This document shows positions 8,238 through 18,035 of a DNA stretch of 64,000 bases, piece by piece (position 1 is the first letter of the stretch; every line of letters starts with the position of its first letter). The translations under genes and the position numbers were made by a program. Location of the stretch: positions 806,001-870,000 of the forward strand of contig CAVXNB010000003.1 in NCBI GenBank assembly GCA_963763085.1. Direction: 5' to 3'. Source of the DNA: CAVXNB01 sp963763085 (GTDB taxonomy: Bacteria > Actinomycetota > Acidimicrobiia > Acidimicrobiales > Bog-793). The notes beneath the pieces were generated by a model that saw only the letters and a program-made list of their open reading frames with translations, did no database searches and had not been told where the DNA came from.

Positions 8238-10619
8238 TCAACCGACACGGGCGGCGCAAGCCTGTGGGATCGAGACCGCGGAGACCGTGTTCGAATCCAA
8301 AGCCCCGACTAGGAGCGAATGGCCATGCAAGTCGATCCCGAAGGGGTATCCAAGGCCCAAAAGGTGCTTCTGAAGAGGTGCAGTCGTCGAAATGACGGCC
8401 GAACTATGGACTGCCCCAGCCCCCGAGGCAGAAAAGCAGCTCACAAGACCTGCTTCGGTGAAACTACTCCAGACGACGTTCCCGATCGCAAAGAGATCGA
8501 CCCAACCGATGGTGAAGATTTCGCGAGTGGGACGGAGCCCCGAAGCCGAGAAGAAGTCCATCCAAGCGCCGTTGCCGCCTCCTCCCGCGCTCAACCAGGC
8601 CCCCGTTGGTGTGGCGACAAGGCTGTAGTACCGGTAGATCGACACTGCCTCGGACCAGTTTTCGGAGATGATCGATCCGTTCGCCGGATTGATCTCAGCG
8701 ATCGCTCCCTCGCACACCGGGTAAGCGCGGCTTGGTGAGCCCCTCTTACAGAAGGTCTCATAAAGGGGGGCGGTCGCAGACGTCAGGGCCAAGCCGGTGA
8801 TATTGCCCACGAGGCCGTGGGGCGCTGGTCTGTTCGCGAGGAGGGTCCCGTTGGCGAGGTCCACGAGCTCGACATGCGCGCCGTCCGCGACCCACGCTTC
8901 GTCCTTGTTTGGGACTACGGCGACAGCGATCGCAGGATCTTCAGGCGACCCCTCTACTGCGGTCCTCTCCGTGAACGGGAGCCGGACGAGCGGCTCCGGC
9001 TTCAGATCGCTCGGGACCCGCCAAAGCTCGAAATGGCCAAGGGCGCCTCCAGACAAGTTGAGCAGGAAGACCTGCCCGGTTGGTCCCGAGAACACACCCG
9101 CAGTCTTTCCCGCGACCCTTGGGGCTAGCACGACGCGGTGACTCCCAAGCTCGACTTTCGCCAGCCTCAAGGGCGGATTCTGAGTGTTGGCCGATTCCAA
9201 CAAAGCCACGACCGCGTGACCACTGTCTGTAAGCACAGGAGAGCTCGCAAACTGGAGCCCTTTGGGCAATCGGGCGAGTACAGACACTTTGTTATCGGAA
9301 TGGCTCGCCGGAGGAGTGGTCGACGGACCCCTTGCACAGGCCTTGGGGATCGGTACGGCGACGACGTCGTAGGGATTCACGGTGGCGACGAGGATCGAGT
9401 CGCCGTTCGGCTCGATCCCGAGGGGATACCCGATGTTGACCAGCGGGTTGAGCGATGCAGGAGCCTTTGTCTGATGGATGGAACCAGCCGCCGAGGCAGA
9501 GAAGCAGCTAAGGCCCACCGGCCCAACACTGCCCCAGACCACGCCATTCGAGGCAAGAAGCTCGAGCCAGCCGAAGGCAAAGGTTACGCGAGTGGGACGG
9601 AGGCCGTCCGACGAGAAGAAGTCCATCCAGCGGCCGTTCCCGCCTTCTCCCGAGCTCAACCAAGCACCGGACGACGTGGCGACGACCTCACCCGGCACCC
9701 CTTTGACGTATCGGTTCGAGATGACCGACCCGTTAGCAGGATTGATCCCGGCGATTGCTCCGCACTCGCCGGGATTGGGTGCATGCCGCCCGCAGAACGT
9801 CGCGTAGAGGGGGCCGCTCGCGGACGCCAAGGCCAAACTGTCGACCGGACCCTCAGCGTCGAGGGATACCAGCCTGCTCGCGATGAGGTCCCCGTCGGCA
9901 AGGTTCACCAGTTCGATGTAGCCGCCGTCGGCGATCCAGGCTTCGTCCTCGTTGGGGATGACCGCGACGGCGATCCTCTGATCAACATCTGCCACCTTGA
10001 AGGGAAGCTGAACGAGCTGCAGTGGTGTGAGGTCGCCCGAGACGCGCGAGAGCTCGAGACGACCGCTCGCTCCGACAGACCAGCTGAGAAGAAAGACTTG
10101 CCCGGTTCCTCCGGTGAAGACGCCTGCAGTCCCCGTCACACTCGGGCCGAGCACCAAACGACCACTCGGAACCGCGATCTGTGCGAGCCTGCGCGGGCCC
10201 TTGACGCCGGTAGACGACGAAAGCAAGGCCACGACCTCGCGTCCAGTGCCGACAAGTGCAGGAGACGTCGAAAACTGGTCACCTTTGGGTAGTCGAGCGA
10301 CCACCGCCACCTTGGTTTTGGCGTGTTTCGTTGAGGGAGTCGTCGAGGGAACGCTCGTCGAGCTCGCGCCTTGCTGATGACTCAGGCGGTCGAACACGCT
10401 CAGATGAGGGAAAGGAACGAAAAAGACGAGGAGAACGGCGGCAGCGACGAGGAGCACGCCAACTCGCCGTCGAACTCGCCTTTTCGGAGGATGACTCGGC
10501 CCACTGAGGACATCGTCTGGCTCGAGGTCCCAGTTGAGCCCCACCGCGGCCGCGTACGCGTCGCGCAGGAGCTCGTCGACCCGCCTCTCGGCGGATTGCG
10601 ATTCCCTAGGTTCCGTCAT
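8238..10619 (-). CDS. Probable membrane anti-sigma factor/sensor with duplicated extracellular propeller domain
   Basis: The 793-residue protein has a short cytoplasmic N-terminus (about residues 1-50), one transmembrane helix (about 51-71, VGVLLVAAAVLLVFFVPF), a Ser/Thr linker, and two homologous extracellular halves. The first half starts VAVVARLPKGDQF (about residue 103) and the second VSVLARLPKGLQF (about 445). Both contain TGQVFLL and an IPKAC-type ending, so the domain was duplicated in tandem. Its start overlaps the end of the sigma factor gene by 14 bp, which strongly suggests translational coupling and a regulator/partner relation. The N-terminus lacks an obvious HxxxCxxC zinc anti-sigma motif, so the anti-sigma role is inferred from position and topology. 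A secreted single-domain relative lies at 821-1990. Confidence 0.65.
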   Translation of the reverse strand: MTEPRESQSAERRVDELLRDAYAAAVGLNWDLEPDDVLSGPSHPPKRRVRRRVGVLLVAAAVLLVFFVPFPHLSVFDRLSHQQGASSTSVPSTTPSTKHAKTKVAVVARLPKGDQFSTSPALVGTGREVVALLSSSTGVKGPRRLAQIAVPSGRLVLGPSVTGTAGVFTGGTGQVFLLSWSVGASGRLELSRVSGDLTPLQLVQLPFKVADVDQRIAVAVIPNEDEAWIADGGYIELVNLADGDLIASRLVSLDAEGPVDSLALASASGPLYATFCGRHAPNPGECGAIAGINPANGSVISNRYVKGVPGEVVATSSGAWLSSGEGGNGRWMDFFSSDGLRPTRVTFAFGWLELLASNGVVWGSVGPVGLSCFSASAAGSIHQTKAPASLNPLVNIGYPLGIEPNGDSILVATVNPYDVVAVPIPKACARGPSTTPPASHSDNKVSVLARLPKGLQFASSPVLTDSGHAVVALLESANTQNPPLRLAKVELGSHRVVLAPRVAGKTAGVFSGPTGQVFLLNLSGGALGHFELWRVPSDLKPEPLVRLPFTERTAVEGSPEDPAIAVAVVPNKDEAWVADGAHVELVDLANGTLLANRPAPHGLVGNITGLALTSATAPLYETFCKRGSPSRAYPVCEGAIAEINPANGSIISENWSEAVSIYRYYSLVATPTGAWLSAGGGGNGAWMDFFSASGLRPTREIFTIGWVDLFAIGNVVWSSFTEAGLVSCFSASGAGAVHSSAVISTTAPLQKHLLGLGYPFGIDLHGHSLLVGALDSNTVSAVSIPQACAARVG

Positions 10620-11133
10620 CGCCCTCTCCGTTGCTCTTGAGCGGCACGGCGTCGAGCCCCAGCAAGAGCGCCATGGTTGCCCGCGCCCGGGACACCCAGA
10701 CGCGGACGGTCCCCTCGTTTGCTCCCATCTCCCGAGCCGCTTCGGCCGTCGTCAGGTCGACGATCGCAACTAGCACGAGGGCCTCGCGCTGTTTCATCGG
10801 CAAGGACTGCAGTGCCCTCATGACATCGAGGTGCTCGGCGCCGGGTGCCGGAACAGCGGCGCCGGAACGAGAGAGGCGCCCGTGAGATCGCCTCACCGCG
10901 AGGTTCCGCCAGCGGTTCACGGCGAGGTTGTAGAGGACTCGTCGAAGCCACGCCTGCTGATTGACCAGGGTCGAGAAGCGCGCCCAGTCGTTCCAAGCCC
11001 GCAGGAAGGCTTCCTGGACGAGATCCTGGGACTCCTGGCGATCGCCGGTGACCAGGTAGGCCTGCGCGAGCAGGCTCCGCCCGGTTCGCTCGAACAAGCG
11101 ACGAAACTCCTCCCTCGGGTCCAAGTCCGCCAC
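10606..11133 (-). CDS. RNA polymerase sigma factor, SigE-like ECF family
   Basis: The 175-residue protein contains region 2 (FRRLFERTGRSLLAQAY, then DLVQEAFLRAWNDW with the -10-recognising helix) and region 4 (ALQSLPMKQREALVLV, TTAEAAREMGANEGTVRVW). The length and motifs fit ECF sigma factors of the SigE-70 type common in actinobacteria. It starts at GTG 11133 with an AGGAGAGG ribosome-binding site immediately upstream. It overlaps the downstream membrane gene by 14 bp, as expected for a sigma/anti-sigma pair. The upstream gap (11134-11289) should hold its promoter, perhaps autoregulated, but I cannot define it. It is expected to direct core polymerase to a small regulon; the neighbouring exported-protein genes are candidate targets (inference). 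Confidence 0.85.
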   Translation of the reverse strand: MADLDPREEFRRLFERTGRSLLAQAYLVTGDRQESQDLVQEAFLRAWNDWARFSTLVNQQAWLRRVLYNLAVNRWRNLAVRRSHGRLSRSGAAVPAPGAEHLDVMRALQSLPMKQREALVLVAIVDLTTAEAAREMGANEGTVRVWVSRARATMALLLGLDAVPLKSNGEGDDGT

Positions 11134-11289
11134 GACCCTCTCCTCTGCCGGCGCACCTCACGTGAGTTAAGACGTTTGCCACGCCCGAATTGCAACAGTG
11201 CCAGAGAAGTATTTCGGGATTCGAAGCGTCAGCTTTCAGATGGGCGCCACCATGGCGATTCCCTCAGACTCCCGCTGCGATGAGTGTGG

Positions 11290-11871
11290 TCACAGCTCGA
11301 TACCTGCAGAGAGCTGATGGCCGGACTCGGCTGGCTCGACGGCTAGCTGACGTCTGTGGTGATCGAGGTCATCATGGGAGAGTCGGTGCGCCCTTGAGAC
11401 CGCGATATCGGCAAGCCTGCGGTGGTCACGCGCTTCGATCGTTTGGACGGCGGCGTCGGGGCCGAGGGGTCGTGGGTCGTTGCCTATGTCCCAACGATCG
11501 CGGTACGCGGCAATGGTCGAGACCGCCTCGATCCACTGATGACGCCTGGCTCGGTCAGCTGGCGGCACGCCGAGCCGGTGCACTCAGACCTGGCGCTGCT
11601 CGATTGCTTGCTGGGCGAGGTTACGTGACAGGCGTTGCATCGCCTCGTCCCGTTCGGCGAGGGCCCGGACCATATCGGGGTCGGACACGGAAGCCGCTCG
11701 GGGTATCAGCCGTATCAGCCCTGCGATGAAGTCCGTGCCAGCCCGTCGCGTCGACCCGGCTGCCTGTACCCAGCGCTCCACCCGGCCGTACAGCACAGCC
11801 GGGTGGCTACCAGTCGATCTGTGTCGATCGGCTTGGCTGCCAGCTTGGCTGCCGAAGGGGACACAAGTCAA
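11290..11871 (-). pseudogene. Remnant of a MobF/TrwC-like conjugative relaxase, C-terminal part
   Basis: One minus-strand frame, interrupted by an in-frame stop at 11586-11584, reads LYGRVERWVQAAGSTRR, DPDMVRALAERDEAMQRL, VHRLGVPPADRAR, then ISTIAAYRDRW-like text (VSTIAAYRDRWDI) and RPLGP. This order of motifs is characteristic of the C-terminal region of actinobacterial TrwC/TraA-type relaxase proteins found on conjugative plasmids and integrative elements (family knowledge from memory). The N-terminal relaxase and helicase domains are absent. It lies immediately left of the 11906-11949 tRNA-derived repeat, so it probably came from an earlier or partner mobile element at the same integration site. 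Confidence 0.6.
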
Positions 11872-11905
11872 GTGTCCGAGAGGATGGTAGCTCGTCTACC
11901 AGGAG

Positions 11906-11949
11906 TTTCGAGTGGAGGCGAAGGGACTCGAACCCTCGAACCTCCTGAC
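11906..11949 (+). repeat. Direct repeat of the tRNA-Ala 3' half (distal attachment site)
   Basis: This 44-bp sequence is identical, in the same orientation, to 36458-36501. It covers the last 37 nt of the tRNA-Ala gene (T arm, variable loop, 3' half of the anticodon stem, one loop base) plus 7 bp downstream. The identity breaks in the anticodon loop, a usual crossover position for tyrosine integrases. No 5' half of a tRNA is present here, so this copy is the displaced attachment site and not a tRNA gene. Confidence 0.85.
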
Positions 11950-12101
11950 AGGCCAGGTAGATCGGCTTGAACGCTGTGGCCAGCGGGGAATCCGCTGCTC
12001 GTCAATGAGCGCCACGGCCAACGTTAGACGGTGTTATGCGCAACGATTCTTTGGGCCTCAGTACCGGTATGGTCACCTCCTCGCTTGCTCTGGCAAAGTG
12101 C

Positions 12102-14506
12102 TCAAACGAACTGCGACCGGGCGCGGATTGCGTGGAGCGGCGACTCGGCGTACACCGTCGCAGCTCGACGGTCTCCGAGGATGGCCAGCTCGAGCTGCAT
12201 GCCATGTTTGCGGTACTGCGTGGGGAGATAGCCATACGCCAGCGAGGCACCCACCGTGTGCCCGTACCCGCCGCATCTCCACCGAGCCGATCAACTTGTC
12301 GCCGGCCCAGATCGGCTCGTGACCGTGGCAGTCCGGGTCGACGGCGTCGACCACGAGGGTTGTGAGACCAAGGTCGGTACCCTCCGCTGCTAGTCGGGCC
12401 AGCGCAGCCCGCCCGATAAAGTCCCCCTTGTCGAGCCGGACGAAGTACCGAGACCGGCCTCGTACGGAGAGTGCAGCGTCGAGAGGTCGCTCCCCCACAT
12501 CCGGTAGCCCGCCTCAAGGCGGAGAGATTCGAGGGCGTAGTAGCCGAAGTCCGCCAAGCCGAGCGCTTCTCCTTCTTCCCAGATCGCGGTGTAGAGCTCG
12601 AGCTGGCGGTCAGGCTCAAGGTGCAGCTCGCAACCGAGTTCGCCTGTGTAGGACAGACGCAGGACCCGGACGGGTACTCCTCGAACCGCATCGAACGCGT
12701 CGAGAACCGCGGGAGCTTGAGGGGGGCGTCGCCGGTCACGGCAAGGCGCCGAAGCACCTCGAGCGACGATGGCCCCGAGAGGGTGATGACGCCCACTTTC
12801 TCGGTCACGTTCCGCACCTCGACCCCTCGGACGGGGAGGTGGCTCTCGATCCAGACGGCATCGTGCGTCTCGGCAGCGGCGGCGGAGACGACGTAGAACC
12901 GTTCTGGCGCCAGGCAGCTGACCGAGACGTCGCAGGCGATGCCGCCGGTGGGGGTGCACATGGGGGTCAACGAGATATGGCCTTCTTCGGGAAGAGCATT
13001 GGTACAGAGGTAGTCGAGCGCGGCTCGGGCAAGCGGTCCCGACACCTCAAATTTGGCGAAGCTCGTTTGGTCGAGAGCCGCGACGCCGGAGCGGACCGCT
13101 CGGCACTCGTCGGCGACGTTGCGCTCCCACTCGCCCCGGCGGTGACTCAACCGCGACGAGTCAGTCGACGGCAGGCGGTCGAAGTACAGGGGTCGCTCCC
13201 AGCCGGATCGCTCGCCGAACACCGCGCCCTTTCCAGCGAGGCTGTCGTACAGCGGCGAGATCCGTACGGGACGAGCAGCGGAGAGCTCCTCGAAGGGGAA
13301 GCGGACGGCATACTCGCGCTCGTACACCTCGCTTGCCCGGTCGAACACGTAGTGCCTCGACCTGGCGTAAGGGCCGAACCGCGTCGCCGCGAACGGCCAG
13401 ACATTGCGGCTCGGCTCCCCGTTGACGATCCATTCCGCTGCCTGACGACCGATTCCGCCGGCGAACACGATGCCGAAGATGCTGAAGCCGGCGGCGACGT
13501 GGAAGTTCGGCGTGCCCGACACGGGACCGAGCAGGCAGTGGCCGTCGGGCGTGTAGCCGTCTGGTCCGTTCACCACCCGCCTGATGCCGATATCGCCGAA
13601 CATCGGGATGCGACGGGACACTTCGGTCAGGACGTCGCCGATCTGGTCGAGGTCGGGTGGCAGGAGCGCGTTGTGGAAGCCGGCAGGTATCCCGCCGTCC
13701 CCGAAAGGCCGCGGCCGACGCTCGAAGGGTCCAACGAGGAGCCCGTCAGCTTCCTGCCTCACGTAGAACGAGCCCGCGGTATCGCGTAGCACCGGCAGCT
13801 CGGCGTCCCGCCGCGATAGCTCGGCCACGCGCTCGGTCACGAGATAGTGGTGCTGCAGCGAGCAGATCGGCAGGGAGATGCCGGCGAGCTCCCCGACCTC
13901 GCGGGCCCACTGCCCAGCCGCGTTCACCACCATCTCGGCACGGAGATCGCCTTGGGTGCTGCGCACCGTCCAACCGGTCAAGTGGTCGTGGTCGAGGCCG
14001 GTCACCCGAGCCCGCCTGCACAGAACGGCCCCGGCAGCGTGGGCGCGGCCAGCCAGCTCCATGGTCAAGCGAGCGGGGTCCACGTAGCCATCGTCCGGGA
14101 GATGGGCGGCGCCCCGTATTCCGGCCATCGACGCCAAAGGGAACAGTTCAGACGCCTCGTCCGGCGAGACGAGTTCGTACGGCACGCCGACAATCGTCGC
14201 CAAGCCGTCCACCCGTGCGAACTCGTCCATGTGTTCGGGCGTCGTCGCCAGCCGAACGCTGCCGCACCGGTGGAGACCGATTCCTCCCTCGGTCGAGCGC
14301 TCCAGCTCGTCGTATAGGCAGAGACTGTCGCTGAGTAGGTACATAACGTCCCGGTCGGACGCGTACTGCGTACAGAGTCCAGCGGCGTGCCAGGTCGATC
14401 CGCTTGTGAGCTCGTCGCTCTCGAGCAGCACGCAGTCTGTTTCCCCGAGGCGCGTGAGGTGGTAGAGGATGCTCGCTCCGATCACGCCGCCTCCGATCAC
14501 GACCAC
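12102..14506 (-). pseudogene. Dimethylglycine/sarcosine dehydrogenase-like FAD oxidoreductase with GcvT domain, frameshifted
   Basis: The N-terminal half is a DAO-type FAD oxidoreductase: dinucleotide-binding VVVIGGGVIGASILYHL, then SGSTWHAAGL and a C-terminal NGPDGYTPDGHCLLGP. The C-terminal half is an aminomethyltransferase (GcvT-like) folate domain (LDQTSFAKFEVSGP, then YTGELGCELH, and FIGRAALARL). The combined length of about 800 codons matches dimethylglycine or sarcosine dehydrogenases, which demethylate N-methyl amino acids and pass the carbon to tetrahydrofolate. Frames change near 12690, 12470 and 12265; the last frame ends at 12102 with ARSQFV. The start is uncertain; GTG 14506 is the first in-frame codon before the Rossmann motif. 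It is the last gene of the island cluster. The precise substrate cannot be told. Confidence 0.7.
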
Positions 14507-14546
14507 CCGCGCGTCCCGGGGAGCGCGGCGGCCTCCATTGGTGCCG

Positions 14547-16127
14547 TCACGTCGCGAAGACGACTCGGCCGCCGACGACGGTCGCGTCGACCCTGATCTC
14601 CGACAGCCGGCCCGGGTCGACACCCGTCGGGTCTGCGGATAGAACGACGCAGTCGCCAAAGTGACCGGGATGCAGCCTGCCCTTCTCGGAGTCTTCGAAG
14701 GCGCCGTACGCGGCCCATGTCGTGAACATCCTGAGCGCCTCGCCGATCTCGATGGCCTCGCTCGGCTGACCACGTGTGCCGTCGAACCGGCGGCGCGTCA
14801 CGGCGCACTCCATGTTGAACAGCGGAGAGGAGGACTGCGGTACCGTTCCGGTGCTATCGGTCCCGCCGATCGGCCGGAAGCCCGCGTCGATGAGGGAACG
14901 CAGCGGTGTGGGTGGCGCGATCTCGGGGGCCCCCGAGTACATGAAGTGGGGAGTCGTGACAAGGCTCACACCGCTCTTCCGAACGAGCTCGAGGTCCTCG
15001 AGGTTGATGTAATCGCCGCCGTGCTCGATGCGGTGACGTCGCTCGAGGCCGGGAGCCCGTAGGCGCGAGGCGAGCGCGGCGTTGGCCGCCATCTGGATGC
15101 CGCGACGGGTGAAGGCGTGCATGAGAACCTGGAGGCCGAGCCGCTCGGCTCGAGCCACTACGTCGTTCAGCTCGTCCTGCTCGTACTTGGAGTCGTCGAC
15201 GACACCGCTCAGCCCGTCGCTCCCGATACCGTCGACGAAGAGCTTGACCCCGCCGAACCGGTAGAAGTCGTCCCCGAGGAAGCTGTCGACTCCGAGCTGC
15301 TCGAAGCTGTCGAGTCGTGCGCCCCAGGGATGCACGGGGTAGTGCCGGATTCGCACGGGCAGGCCACCCCGACGCTGGGCGATCCGGACGGCTCGCATCT
15401 CGGTTCCCGCGAACGGATCGAGGAGATGGAGGTGATGCCATGGGAGAAACAGGTCCTGCTCCCGCAGCGCCACGGCCTCCGCGACGAGTCCGCCGGCCAC
15501 GGTGGCATCCGGTCGAAGATCTCGGTCACAACGCCGGTTGGCGAGCCCTGCTCGTCGCTGTGGACCGTCATGCCGCGACGGTCCGGCCCTCGAAGAGTCC
15601 GAGCGCTTCCATAGCATTTGTATTCAGCATGGCGACGTGCAGGCCCGCGAAGACCACCAGGGGCCGGTCGGACGCCAACCGGTCCAGCTCGTGGCGCGTG
15701 AAGAGTTGCCCCTCCGTCACCTTGTTCTGCAGCCCGAACGACGACCGGCAGACGAGCCACGGATAGTCGGCGGCGTGCGCGATCTCGCGCCGGATGACGC
15801 CGGCGATGTCCGCGAGGCTCGTACATGGCGGAGTGTGGGCGTTGATGCACTGATCGATGCTCGTGCTCGTCATTTCGAAGTGGGTGTGTCCGTCAACGAA
15901 ACCCGGCAGGACCGAGGCACCACTGACATCGAGCTCTTCGATATCGCCGAGGGCATGGGCGTGTAGGTCCGCGGTGCTGCCCACTCTCACGACCCTGCCG
16001 CCAGCGAGGAGGAGCGCCTCACCGCGTGGAACGTCGTCGTCGAGGGTTACCACGTCGGCGTTCGTGAGCAGGAGTGGAGGCGAGGTGATGCCGGATGGGG
16101 CTTCGTCCTCTTGTCGGTATGCGTCAT
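14547..16127 (-). pseudogene. Amidohydrolase_3 (YtcJ-like) metal-dependent hydrolase, frameshifted
   Basis: The assembled frames give a full amidohydrolase. They begin at ATG 16127 (MTHTDKRTKPHP), which overlaps the stop of the upstream aminotransferase as ATGA. They then shift to a second frame with DVVTLDDDVPRGEALLLAGG and the metal-binding VLPGFVDGHTHFE, continue through a third frame near 15500-15570, and end in a fourth with FVDGIGSDG, LMHAFTRRGIQMAA, RRHRIEHG and FRPIGGTDST. These are hallmarks of the YtcJ-like Amidohydrolase_3 group, which hydrolyse exocyclic amide or imine bonds; substrates are mostly unknown. At least three shifts are present (about 16100, 15570 and 15490). Position in the operon supports a role in the same catabolic route. 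Confidence 0.7.
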
Positions 16128-17294
16128 CGCCGTCCCGCCAGGTTCTCGTCAGTTAGCCTCGCAACGAAACCGCCGAGACGATCCACACCCTCGGCCAGCA
16201 CGTCGTCTTGCGCTGCGAGCGTCACCCGAACCCAACCTTCGCCGTCGCCTCCGAAGGCGACACCGGGAACGACGCCGACCTTCTCGCGTCCAGCAAGAGA
16301 ACGTGAAGCTCCACGAGTCCAGACCCGTTGGGCTGATGTCCACCATGACGAAAAAGGCACCGCCCGGCAGGTGGTAACCGCAGCCGAACTCGTCAAGCTG
16401 TCGTGCGACCTCGTCCCTCCGCGTTCGATATGCACGCACCATCTCGCCCACGCAGTCCGTGGTCCCCGCAAAGCACCGAGAGCGGCATGCTGCGAGATCG
16501 TCGACGCGGAGGAGACGACCGGCTCTGGTGAAGGGCCAATGTGGCGTGCGAATCCGGCGCGCGAACTACGTAGCCAACGCGCCGATCCCGTCATCGCGTA
16601 GGTCTTCGAGAAGCTGAACACGCTGATGACACGTTCCGAGTCCAACCCGGCGCCGGTGGCCGTCGGGTTGCCGTCGAAGACGAGCTCGTCGTAAGCCTCG
16701 TCCGAGAGCACCCAAAGGTCGTGGCGCTCTGCCACCTCGACGAGCGCGGAGCCGGGCGCGTGATTCTACGACGCCACTTGGGTTTGCCGGCGAGTTGACG
16801 AGAATCAGCCTTGTACGCTCGTTCACCCTCGCCTCGACTGCCGCGGGGTCAAGCTCCCAGTGCTCGGTGGGACCGACGGGACAGGGAGACAGGTTCGCGC
16901 CGAGCACATGGACCATGGCCGCATAGTTGGACCAGCCGGGGTCGGGCACGAGTACCCCATCGCCGGGACCCACCGTGAGCATGAGGCTCGTGTAGAGGCC
17001 CCCGCACGCCCCGGTCGTGATGCAGACCTCGTCAGACGACGCCCTGAGGCCGTTCCGCGTCGCCACCTTGTCGGCGACGGCGTCCCGCAGCTCCTGTACG
17101 CCCGCTCCTGGGGCGTAGCCGGTCGCACCTTGAAACGCAGCTTCAGCCGCCGACTTGACGATGTGGTCCGGGGTGCGGAAGTTCGGGTCGCCGTTCACCA
17201 ACATGATGGGCGACGCCACCGTCTGAGCGAGCTCGAGCATGCGTCGGATCCCCGAGTGCGGGGTCCGCAGGATGTCGGGGCGCAGCTCAGGCAT
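16124..17294 (-). pseudogene. PLP-dependent class I/II aminotransferase, frameshifted
   Basis: The start ATG 17294 (MPELRPDILRTPHSGIRRM) overlaps the end of the EthD gene by 8 bp. The N-terminal frame carries NGDPNFRTPDHI, GYAPGAGVQELRDAVA, and ILVNSPANPSGVV. The second frame has LSDEAYDELVFDG and the Schiff-base lysine in SVFSFSKTYAMTGSA. The third has YRTRRDEVARQLDEFG and GGAFFVMVDI. The last, GWVRVTLAAQDDVL, ends at 16124. This is the order of an aspartate-aminotransferase fold type I enzyme. Shifts lie near 16760, 16560, 16450 and 16300. A role in moving an amino group from an intermediate of the island pathway is likely, but the substrate is unknown. Confidence 0.7.
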
Positions 17295-17978
17295 CTGCGG
17301 TGTCGAGCGAGCCCGGACCGGTCGCAGGCGGGGGAACGAGCACCGACTCGCGAACAACCAGAACATCCCGGTCTGTTCGCGTAAGCGGGGAACGTCCTCC
17401 AAAGCTGCCGCCTGCTGGTGCGTCGCCCGAGGCCTCGAAGGTCGCCTCATCCGGCCACCACAGCTCGAGGAGGGCGTCGGGCCTCAGCGCGCCGCTGAAC
17501 GGGCTCCGGACCTCCGAGACGACGTAGCCGCCGAGCCCGGGCACGCTCCCCGAGATCGGCGCGTGGACGTTGCGCCAATACTCAAAGAAGGCCTCGAGCG
17601 TGAAGTCGTCGCGGCGGTAGGCGGTGCCGGCGAGCTTCACGCCGCCCGGCAGCCTCCGCCACTCTGCCTCTCTACCGGCCGCTTGAAGACGTGTTCGCGG
17701 ACGGTCCAGGCATCGACCACTACGCCGTCGCCAAGCTTGTTGGCCGGCACGACCCGAACGAGCGCCTCGGCGTCGGAGACGCCGTCGTCCGTCCAGATCT
17801 GAACGAAGGCCTTGACGTCGTTGGGGTCGGTCAGGCACTTGAGCACGGCGGAGACCACGAGTCCCTTCAACGTGCCCGGGGGCATCTCGTCGGCGGCCTG
17901 CGCCGCACGAAGCTCGATGGCCGACATCGTCGTGTCATCTCCTTGCGGCACGCTCACGAGTGCAGCGATCTCCACCAT
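17287..17978 (-). pseudogene. Double EthD-domain protein, frameshifted
   Basis: The start ATG 17978 follows an AAAGGAAGAAG ribosome-binding site. The first frame (MVEIAALVSVPQGDDTT, then MPPGTLKGLVV) is an EthD-like ferredoxin-fold domain. After a shift near 17680 the second frame gives KLAGTAYRRDDFTLEAFFEY, then WRNVHAPISGSVPGLGGYVV, the classical EthD signature. Its total is about 230 residues, so it appears to carry two EthD units. EthD-type proteins assist degradative oxidoreductases or act as small dimeric enzymes; the exact role is usually unknown. It overlaps the aminotransferase start by 8 bp. A single-domain relative is at 22859-23176. Confidence 0.65.
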
Positions 17979-18035
17979 TGGTCTTCTTCCTTTCACAGTT
18001 GCCGAACGTGACGAGCGTCGTTGGGACCGGTTTGC

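Noticed and set aside
9138..10292. 384-codon plus-strand open frame
   Set aside because: Shadow of the duplicated propeller sensor on the minus strand; no motif, start or ribosome-binding site.
11950..12101. Possible integron attC or inverted terminal structure next to the left repeat
   Set aside because: A few short palindromic words (gttatgcgcaac) but no complete core-site pairing and no integron integrase or IS transposase.
11912..12322. Plus-strand open frame starting MEAKGLEPSNLL
   Set aside because: It is the antisense reading of the duplicated tRNA-Ala 3' half (a well-known artefact phrase) running into the opposite strand of the dehydrogenase gene.
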